Source: Leucobacter sp. OLIS6 (lineage in GTDB: Bacteria > Actinomycetota > Actinomycetes > Actinomycetales > Microbacteriaceae). Taken from it: DNA of 64,000 nucleotides. Each line of letters begins with the position of its first letter. The first letter of the stretch is position 1. Under the pieces are notes generated by a model, which made no database searches, was not told the origin of the DNA, and was given only the letters and a program-made list of their open reading frames with translations. The stretch covers positions 1 to 64,000 of the forward strand of contig NZ_MRAV01000016.1 of NCBI RefSeq assembly GCF_002752355.1, read 5' to 3'. Of this stretch, positions 53,943 through 59,895 are shown in pieces. The translations under genes were made by a program, and so were the position numbers.

Positions 53943-54599
53943 ATGATCGAGGCACGGAGCCCGCGAGCGCGGGGCATCAGCGGCAGCGCGATCGCGTGCG
54001 CCTGGCTCGCCATCGCGGTGGTCGTCGCCTTCGGCGTGTACCTGCTGGTCAGCGGAGGCGGCCCCACGCCCGTCGACACGGCCTGGCACGATGCGATCGG
54101 GGCGGAGCGCGGCGGCTTCGCCGCGGTCCTCGCGACCGACCTCGCCGGCATCGGCGGCTGGATCGGGGTCACCACCTGCGGGCTCATCGCGTGCGCCGGG
54201 CTCTTCGCCGCGCGCCGGCCGCGCGACGCCGGGATCCTGATTACCTCGCTCGTGGTCGGCGTCGCGGCCTCCCAACTGCTGAAGTTCGTCATCGGACGCC
54301 AGCGTCCCGCAGACATGCTGATCCACGCGGCCGGATCCTCGTACCCGTCGGGGCACTCCCTCTCGGCGGCGACCCTGGCGGTCGCGATCGCGATCGTCCT
54401 GGCGCGCACCGCGCCGCCGACGATCGCGAAGCTGCTCTTCGCGGCCGCGGCGTTCTGGGTCCTGCTCATGATGTGGAGCCGCACCGCCCTGCACGTGCAC
54501 TGGCTCACCGACACCATCGGCGGTGCGCTGCTCGGCACCGCCGTCGCGATCCTGTCGGCGGCCGCCTGGCAGCGGCGGGAGCGTAGGATCGACGCATGA
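53943..54599 (+). CDS. PAP2-family membrane phosphatase
   Basis: A 218-residue membrane protein with about six helices, a type 2 phosphatidic-acid-phosphatase-like enzyme probably acting on lipid or polyprenyl phosphates. All three motifs are present: KFVIGRQRPAD, SYPSGHSLSAA and SRTALHVHWLTD. A GTG at 53937 in the same frame is the alternative start. The stop overlaps the glutaredoxin ATG (ATGA). Confidence 0.88.
   Translation: MIEARSPRARGISGSAIACAWLAIAVVVAFGVYLLVSGGGPTPVDTAWHDAIGAERGGFAAVLATDLAGIGGWIGVTTCGLIACAGLFAARRPRDAGILITSLVVGVAASQLLKFVIGRQRPADMLIHAAGSSYPSGHSLSAATLAVAIAIVLARTAPPTIAKLLFAAAAFWVLLMMWSRTALHVHWLTDTIGGALLGTAVAILSAAAWQRRERRIDA
54584..54589 (+). promoter_or_regulatory. -10 box TAGGAT inside the PAP2 gene, before the glutaredoxin gene
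   Basis: TAGGAT ends six bases before the glutaredoxin ATG at 54596, although the gene also overlaps the PAP2 stop. It may give an extra leaderless message. Confidence 0.4.
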
Positions 54600-54886
54600 G
54601 CGATTCCACCGCATCCGCTTCCGCAGCACCCCAGATCCGCGTCTTCGGCGCCGACTGGTGCGGCGATTGCCGACGCGCCAAGCGCGTGCTGAACGACCTC
54701 GAGGTGCCGTTCGAGTGGATCGACCTGGTCGAGGATCCGGCCGCCGCCGACGTGGCGCGCGATATCAGCGGACGCACGAACATCCCGGTCGTGACGTTCC
54801 CCGACGGCACCCACCAGGTCGAGCCGAGCGACGGGGACCTGCGTTCCAAGCTCACCGAGCTCGGCCTCGCCGCTCGCACCGCGTGA
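54596..54886 (+). CDS. Glutaredoxin/mycoredoxin-like protein
   Basis: A 96-residue thioredoxin-fold protein with the dithiol site GADWCGDCRRAKRVL and the cis-Pro motif TNIPVVTFPDG. Mycoredoxin-1 reduces mycothiol mixed disulfides with a CGYC site; this CGDC site is a variant, so the partner thiol is inferred. The ATG overlaps the PAP2 stop and its own stop overlaps the next gene (GTGA). Confidence 0.85.
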   Translation: MSDSTASASAAPQIRVFGADWCGDCRRAKRVLNDLEVPFEWIDLVEDPAAADVARDISGRTNIPVVTFPDGTHQVEPSDGDLRSKLTELGLAARTA

Positions 54887-55743
54887 GCGAGCAGCCCGCC
54901 CGGTCCCGCGTCCTGTCCTCCGGGCTGATCGCCGAGATCGAGGACGACCGCTTCGTGCCCGGCGCCGTGCAACTGGTGGTCGACGGCACTCCGCAGTCGC
55001 ACGTGAACCTCGACGACCCGTCGGACCTGTTCTTCGAGTACATCCGTCGCATCGGCCACGTCATCGACCTGTTCCGTCCGAGCGGCTCCCCCATCTCGGC
55101 GCTGCACCTCGGGGGCGGCGCCTTCACCCTGCCGCGCTACGTCGAAGCCACCCGCCCCGGCAGCCGTCAGCAGGTCATCGAGATCGAGGACGCGCTCGTG
55201 GATCTGGTGCGCGAGCACGCGCCGCTGCCGAAGCGCGCGAGCATCCGAGTGCGGCGCGGCGACGCCCGCGCGGTGCTCGCGAAGCTCCCCGCCGGCATGC
55301 AGGGCGCGATGGACCTCGTGGTCGTCGACATCTTCGCGGGCGCCCGGACGCCCGCGCACGTGTCCAGCCTCGAGTTCTACGACCTCGTGCGCCTGCTGCT
55401 CGCCCCCGACGGGCTCGTGGTGCTCAACGCCGCGGACGGCACCGGGCTGCCCTTCGTCCGCGGTCAGGCTGCGACGCTCGCCGCCCGCTTCGCGAACGTG
55501 GTCGCCGTGGCCGAGCCGCAGGTGCTGAAGGGCCGACGTTTCGGCAACGTCGTGCTGATCGCGTCGAACGGCGACGTGAGCGAGCTGGACTGGCTGCCGC
55601 GCCTGCTGGCCGGCGGGCCGCACCCGGCGCGCATGCTGGAGGGCGCAGAGCTCTCGGAGCTCATCCGGGGCACCTCGCCCGTGACCGATGCGACGGCCGT
55701 GGACTCCCCCGCCCCGGCGCGCGAACTGTTCGGCCGTGGCTGA
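54883..55743 (+). CDS. Spermidine-synthase-like methyltransferase-fold protein
   Basis: A 286-residue protein of the aminopropyltransferase/SAM-methyltransferase fold. ALHLGGGAFTLPRYV is the glycine-rich cofactor loop, VIEIEDALVDL the acidic ribose-binding strand and VVDIFAGARTP the catalytic-region strand. Spermidine synthesis is not certain, because the first domain is short and no speD-like gene is nearby; many actinobacteria have such orphans. GTG at 54883 overlaps the glutaredoxin stop. Confidence 0.75.
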   Translation: MSEQPARSRVLSSGLIAEIEDDRFVPGAVQLVVDGTPQSHVNLDDPSDLFFEYIRRIGHVIDLFRPSGSPISALHLGGGAFTLPRYVEATRPGSRQQVIEIEDALVDLVREHAPLPKRASIRVRRGDARAVLAKLPAGMQGAMDLVVVDIFAGARTPAHVSSLEFYDLVRLLLAPDGLVVLNAADGTGLPFVRGQAATLAARFANVVAVAEPQVLKGRRFGNVVLIASNGDVSELDWLPRLLAGGPHPARMLEGAELSELIRGTSPVTDATAVDSPAPARELFGRG

Positions 55744-56203
55744 CCTCGAGCGCGTCCGCGTGTGGGCTGATGCGCTCATCCGCATGCATCTGGATCACCG
55801 GGCCTGGAGCTTCGGCTTCGACCACGCGCGGCGCCGCGCGGGCCTGTGCGACTACACGAACCGGCGCATCACCGTGTCGAGGCACCTCGCGGCGAAGTTC
55901 GATGACGACGAGATCCACCAGGTGCTGCTGCACGAGGTGGCGCACGCGATGGCCGGCCCCTCGGCCGGCCACGGCCCGAAGTGGCGTGCGGTCGCGGCGG
56001 GTATCGGCTACGTCGGTGGACGGACGCACGACGGCGAGATCGCGCACGAGCTGGCGCCGTGGGTGGGCACCTGCCCCGCCGGGCACGAGCACTTCCGGTT
56101 CCGCAAGCCGACCCGGGTGTCGTCCTGCGCGCGCTGCGCGCGGGGGTTCCGCCCGGAGCACACGATCAGCTGGCGGCGACGCGAGGACGCCCAGCGGGAC
56201 TGA
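55736..56203 (+). CDS. SprT-like zinc metalloprotease-domain protein
   Basis: A 155-residue SprT-like protein. The HExxH zinc site is LLHEVAHAMAG with the further His in GHGPKWRAVA. A C-terminal zinc ribbon is suggested by GTCPAGHEHFRF and SSCARCARGF. Start GTG 55736 overlaps the preceding gene by eight bases. Eukaryotic Spartan relatives cut DNA-protein crosslinks; the role here is unknown. Confidence 0.85.
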   Translation: MADLERVRVWADALIRMHLDHRAWSFGFDHARRRAGLCDYTNRRITVSRHLAAKFDDDEIHQVLLHEVAHAMAGPSAGHGPKWRAVAAGIGYVGGRTHDGEIAHELAPWVGTCPAGHEHFRFRKPTRVSSCARCARGFRPEHTISWRRREDAQRD

Positions 56204-56266
56204 CCCCCTGGCCCCGGCGCCCGGTGGGACCGGCCGGCGCGCGGCGGGATCGGCCGCGCCGTCGCC

Positions 56267-56323
56267 GCGGCCGCCGGTTCAGCGGCCGCCGGTTCAGCAG
56301 CCGGCGGTTCAGCAGCCGACGGT
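56267..56323. repeat. 15-base tandem repeat at the end of the DUF4916 gene
   Basis: Units GCGGCCGCCGGTTCA (56267-56281), an identical copy (56282-56296), GCAGCCGGCGGTTCA (56297-56311) and a partial degenerate copy form the repeat. On the minus strand each full unit places a TGA in the reading frame of the DUF4916 gene, so three stop codons follow one another. Confidence 0.85.
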
Positions 56324-56887
56324 GGCGAGCACCTGGCGCAGCAGCCGGCCGCGCCCGCCGACCAGCTCGGCGAGGGTCTCGGGCGCGAGCGCCTCCTCGG
56401 GCGACATCCAGGTCACCTCGAGCGCGTCCTGGCGCGGCGTGCAGCTGCCCGTCACCGGCACCACGTAGACCAGCGACACCGCGTGCTGGCGTTCATCGAC
56501 GTAGGGGGTGAGCCCGGGCAGGGGGAAGTACTCGGCCACCTGAGCGGGTACCGGGGCCGCCGGGATCAGCGGGAAGGCCATGTGGCCGAGGTCGTTCTCG
56601 AGGTGCCGGAACAGCGCGTCCCGCAGCGCCTCGTCCTTGCGGACCCGGCCCGACACGAGCGCCCGGGTCATGCCGCCGTCGGCGGTGCCGCGCAGCAGCA
56701 GACCGACCTCGGTGACGCGCCCGAGGCCGTCGACGCGCACGGGGACCGCTTCGACGTAGACGACCGGCACCCGGCCGCGCACGAACGAGAGTTCGTCGTC
56801 GCTGAGCCAGCCGCTGCCGTCCGGGCCGAACTGCGGACGGTCCTCGGGGTCCTGCGGTTCCGGCAGCTCGGCGGTGTCGATGCTCAT
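56309..56887 (-). CDS. DUF4916 / Nudix-like protein
   Basis: A 192-residue protein of the actinobacterial DUF4916 family, related to Nudix hydrolases: LSDDELSFVRGRVPVVYVEA, then GLLLRGTADGGMTRALVSGR and RDALFRHLENDLG in the Nudix-box region, which lacks the full REx2EExGU motif. Hydrolase activity is therefore doubtful. ATG at 56887 gives MSIDTAELPEPQDPE; a CAGAAT hexamer lies seven bases upstream. The C-terminus ends within a 15-base tandem repeat. Confidence 0.75.
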   Translation of the reverse strand: MSIDTAELPEPQDPEDRPQFGPDGSGWLSDDELSFVRGRVPVVYVEAVPVRVDGLGRVTEVGLLLRGTADGGMTRALVSGRVRKDEALRDALFRHLENDLGHMAFPLIPAAPVPAQVAEYFPLPGLTPYVDERQHAVSLVYVVPVTGSCTPRQDALEVTWMSPEEALAPETLAELVGGRGRLLRQVLATVGC

Positions 56888-56894
56888 GCGGCCC

Positions 56895-56900
56895 ATTCTG
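56895..56900 (-). promoter_or_regulatory. -10-like CAGAAT before the DUF4916 gene
   Basis: CAGAAT ends seven bases before the ATG at 56887, leaderless spacing. Confidence 0.35.
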
Positions 56901-56970
56901 CCCGACTCCGCTCGGGAACGCGCCGCGCCGGGAGGATTCGGCACACCGCGGAGCGCCGGCGGTTTCGAAC

Positions 56971-56976
56971 TACGCT
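56971..56976 (+). promoter_or_regulatory. -10 box TACGCT, leaderless start of esterase gene
   Basis: TACGCT ends six bases before the ATG at 56983. No ribosome binding site precedes the gene. Confidence 0.5.
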
Positions 56977-56982
56977 GGACCC

Positions 56983-57753
56983 ATGGCAGAGCTGCAGATC
57001 GACCCGGCCCGCGTTCGATGGGCCGTCGACGGTGCGCCGGCGTCCGAAGCGGATGCGCTCGCCGCGCTGGCCGACCGCCCCTTGCTCGTGCTCATGCACG
57101 GCTACGGATCCTTCGAGGGCGACTTGATCGAGCTCGCCCCGTTCCTGCCGTCGGCCGTCTGCGCCTCGCCGCGCGCGCCGCTGGTCGCCCCCGCTCCCGT
57201 CGAGAACGGCTACGCCTGGTTCCCGCTGTCGTTCGGCGCGCAGGGTCTCGCTCACGATCCGACGCCCGACCGGTTCGAGGGTACGGCGCCCCACGCCGCG
57301 GCAGTCGCCGCGCTCGCCTGGATCGACGGCGTCGTCGAGCGCGCGATGGACGCCGGGGCAGAGCGCCGTCCGGCCGTCGCGCTGCTCGGGTTCTCGCAGG
57401 GCGGCGCGATGGTCACGTCGTTGCTGCGGCTGCGTCCCGGAGGCTTCGCCGCCGGTGCGATCTGCTCGGGCTTCGTCCCCGCCGGCGCCTGCGACGGGGA
57501 TCGGGAGCTCGCCGCCGCGCGCCCGCCGGTCTTCTGGGGCCGCGACGTGCAGGACCCCGTGATCGATGCCGCCCGCATCGCACGCACCGCCGAATGGCTG
57601 CCCGAGCACACCTCGCTGGTGTACCGGGAGTACACCGGGATCCTGCACGGCATCGGTCGCGACGAGCTCGATGACATCGCCGCGTTCCTCAGGCCGCTCC
57701 TCGCAGACGAGCGCGCCTCCGCGGCGAGCGCCGACGGGGCGGATCGGCGATGA
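56983..57753 (+). CDS. Phospholipase/carboxylesterase-family alpha/beta hydrolase
   Basis: A 256-residue alpha/beta hydrolase of the carboxylesterase/thioesterase group. LLVLMHGYGSFEGD is the oxyanion-hole start, LLGFSQGGAMV has the nucleophile serine, and the Asp in GRDVQDPVI and the His in ILHGIGRDEL complete the triad. Substrate unknown. It begins a plus-strand run in which the stops of this gene, GntR and DinB each overlap the next ATG. Confidence 0.88.
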   Translation: MAELQIDPARVRWAVDGAPASEADALAALADRPLLVLMHGYGSFEGDLIELAPFLPSAVCASPRAPLVAPAPVENGYAWFPLSFGAQGLAHDPTPDRFEGTAPHAAAVAALAWIDGVVERAMDAGAERRPAVALLGFSQGGAMVTSLLRLRPGGFAAGAICSGFVPAGACDGDRELAAARPPVFWGRDVQDPVIDAARIARTAEWLPEHTSLVYREYTGILHGIGRDELDDIAAFLRPLLADERASAASADGADRR

Positions 57754-58469
57754 GCGCGGACGCTCCGGCCGGTCCCCGCGACAAGACCAGGCGGGTCTAC
57801 GACCACGTGATGGAGCGGATCGTGGCGGGCGATTTCGCCGCGGGCGACCCGATCCACATCGGCACGCTCGCGGGCGAGACCGGCGTCAGTCTGATCCCGG
57901 TCCGCGAGGCGCTGCGCCGCCTGGAGTCCGAGGGGCTCGTCGAGTTCGAGTTCCACCGCGGCGCCCGGGTGGCCGAGCTCGGCGCCGAGGGGTACCGCGA
58001 CGTGATGCAGACGCAGGCCGTGCTCGAGGGGCTCGCCGTATCGCTCTCGGCGCCGTTGCTGACGGCGGAGGACCTCGAGCGGGCTCGGGAGCTCAACGCG
58101 CTGATGGATGCGGCGCACGGGCGCGGCGACTTCCACGCCTACAACGAGGCCAGCCTCGAGTTCCACGGTCTCCTGCAGTCGCGCTGCCCCAATCACTACC
58201 TGCGCGACACGCTGCAGCGCGGGCAGCTGCGTGTGGCGGCCATGCGGGCCTCGGTGGTCGGGTACCGCGGGGAGATCAGCGAGCGGCTCTCGCACGAGCA
58301 CACCGAGCTGGTCGACCGGATCGCCGCGGGCGCGCCCGCCGAGGAGATCGAGGCGCTCATGCGCGCGCACCGCACGGGAACGCTCGCGCACGACTCCGCC
58401 GGGATCGCGGAGCGCGCCGCGGGCGCGGGTTCCGCGGTGTCGGAGGTCGACTCTAGGCTGAGGGCATGA
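57750..58469 (+). CDS. GntR-family (FadR-type) transcriptional regulator
   Basis: A 239-residue regulator with an N-terminal winged helix (KTRRVYDHVMERIVAGDFAA and LIPVREALRRLESEGLVEF) and a C-terminal FCD ligand domain with GEISERLSHEHTELVDRIAA. Effector unknown. It overlaps the esterase gene by four bases and DinB by four bases, so it may control this operon. Confidence 0.9.
   Translation: MSADAPAGPRDKTRRVYDHVMERIVAGDFAAGDPIHIGTLAGETGVSLIPVREALRRLESEGLVEFEFHRGARVAELGAEGYRDVMQTQAVLEGLAVSLSAPLLTAEDLERARELNALMDAAHGRGDFHAYNEASLEFHGLLQSRCPNHYLRDTLQRGQLRVAAMRASVVGYRGEISERLSHEHTELVDRIAAGAPAEEIEALMRAHRTGTLAHDSAGIAERAAGAGSAVSEVDSRLRA
58454..58459 (+). promoter_or_regulatory. -10 box TAGGCT inside the GntR gene, before DinB
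   Basis: TAGGCT ends six bases before the DinB ATG at 58466, which also overlaps the GntR stop. It may give a separate leaderless message. Confidence 0.4.
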
Positions 58470-59074
58470 CCGCATCCGAGAAGGACCTGCTCCGCGTCAA
58501 GCTCGACGAGGTGCGCAGCGCACTGCTGTGGAAGCTCGACGGGCTGGGCGAGTACGAGCTGCGTCGTCCCATGACCCCGACGGGCACCAACCTGCTCGGA
58601 CTCGTGAAGCACACGGCGAGTGTCGAGCTCGACTACTTCGGGCTGGTCTTCGGCCGACCGTCGGGCGTCGCGCTCCCCTGGTTCGCCGACGATGCCGAGC
58701 CGAACGCCGACATGTGGGTGCCCGCCGACCAGACGAGCACCGAGATCATCGCGCTGTCCCGCACGGCCGCCGAACGTACCGCCGCGACCATCGACGCGCT
58801 CGACCTGGACGCCGAGGGCACAGTGCCGTGGTGGACCCGCAACCCGGTCACGCTCCGGCAGATCATCGTCCACGTGACCGCCGAGTATGCGCGTCATGCC
58901 GGCCACGCCGACATCGTGCGCGAGCTCGTCGACGGTTCGGCGGGCATGCGCCCCGATGCGACGAACCTGCCGGCGGTGGACGACGAGTGGCTGGCCGACT
59001 ACCGGCAGCGGCTCGAGGCCGCGGCGCACGAGGCGGCCCGGCGCAGCGGGGCCCGTGCGAGGATCGACGCATGA
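58466..59074 (+). CDS. DinB-family (DUF664) protein
   Basis: A 202-residue four-helix-bundle protein of the DinB/DUF664 family, some members of which are mycothiol-dependent metal enzymes. The metal His candidates are in NLLGLVKHTASVELDY and IVHVTAEYARHAGHAD. Start ATG 58466; the stop overlaps the next gene. The actual reaction is not known. Confidence 0.85.
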   Translation: MTASEKDLLRVKLDEVRSALLWKLDGLGEYELRRPMTPTGTNLLGLVKHTASVELDYFGLVFGRPSGVALPWFADDAEPNADMWVPADQTSTEIIALSRTAAERTAATIDALDLDAEGTVPWWTRNPVTLRQIIVHVTAEYARHAGHADIVRELVDGSAGMRPDATNLPAVDDEWLADYRQRLEAAAHEAARRSGARARIDA

Positions 59075-59895
59075 CCCGTGTGCTGCTCGCGCAGGTGGCG
59101 AGCCCCGACGACGAATCGCAGGCGGACCGCATCGCGCGCGTCGAGCAGCTGCTGCTGCGCGAGGCCCCCGGCACCGACCTCGTCGTGCTCCCCGAGCTGT
59201 GGAGCGCCGGCTATTTCTCGTTCGACGCGTACGCCGATCGCGCCGAATCGCTCGACGGCCCGACGGTGGCCATGGGCCGCCGCGTCGCCCGCGCTACGGG
59301 AGCCGCGGTGCACCTCGGCAGCATCGTCGAACGCGACGGCAGCGGCCGGCTGTTCAACACCGCCGTGCTGCTCGACCGCGACGGGCGCATCACGCAGACC
59401 TACCGCAAGATCCACGTCTTCGGCTACCGCTCGCTCGAAGCCGAGCTGCTGACGCCGGGCGATCGCCTGAGCGTCACGAGCAGCCCCGTCGGAGCGCTCG
59501 CCAGCACCACCTGCTACGACCTCCGGTTCCCCGGGCTCTGGCAGCAGATCAGCTCGCGCGGCGCCGAGAGCGTCGTGGTGCCGGCGGCCTGGCCCGCCGC
59601 GCGGCGCGAGCACTGGCAGCTGCTCACGCGCGCCCGCGCGGTCGAGCACCAGCTGTTCGTCATCGCGGTCAACGCGTGCGGCACGCAGCGCGGCGTCGAG
59701 CTCGGCGGCGGCAGCCGGGTCGTCGATCCGTCGGGTCTCGTGCTCGCCGAGTGCGGCGACGGCGAGCAGCTGCTCGGCGTCGACATCGATCCTGCACGCG
59801 TCGCCGAGGTGCGCGCGGAGTTCCCCGTCATCGCCGACCGGCTCGTCGACTATGCGGGGCTCGCCGCGGACGCGGGGGCCGAGCCCGAAGGCTAG
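59071..59895 (+). CDS. Carbon-nitrogen hydrolase (nitrilase superfamily)
   Basis: A 274-residue amidase-type enzyme. The Glu-Lys-Cys triad is in VVLPELWSAGYF, TQTYRKIHVFGYR and ASTTCYDLRFPGLW. The subgroup resembles omega-amidase/YafV-like enzymes. Its start overlaps the DinB stop, and its TAG stop shares the CTAG palindrome (59892-59895) with the stop of the convergent fusion gene. Confidence 0.88.
   Translation: MTRVLLAQVASPDDESQADRIARVEQLLLREAPGTDLVVLPELWSAGYFSFDAYADRAESLDGPTVAMGRRVARATGAAVHLGSIVERDGSGRLFNTAVLLDRDGRITQTYRKIHVFGYRSLEAELLTPGDRLSVTSSPVGALASTTCYDLRFPGLWQQISSRGAESVVVPAAWPAARREHWQLLTRARAVEHQLFVIAVNACGTQRGVELGGGSRVVDPSGLVLAECGDGEQLLGVDIDPARVAEVRAEFPVIADRLVDYAGLAADAGAEPEG

Noticed and set aside
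56267-56323. CRISPR-like or mobile-element repeat
   Set aside because: Units are contiguous, only 15 bases, without spacers, and lie at a gene end, so this is a simple tandem repeat.
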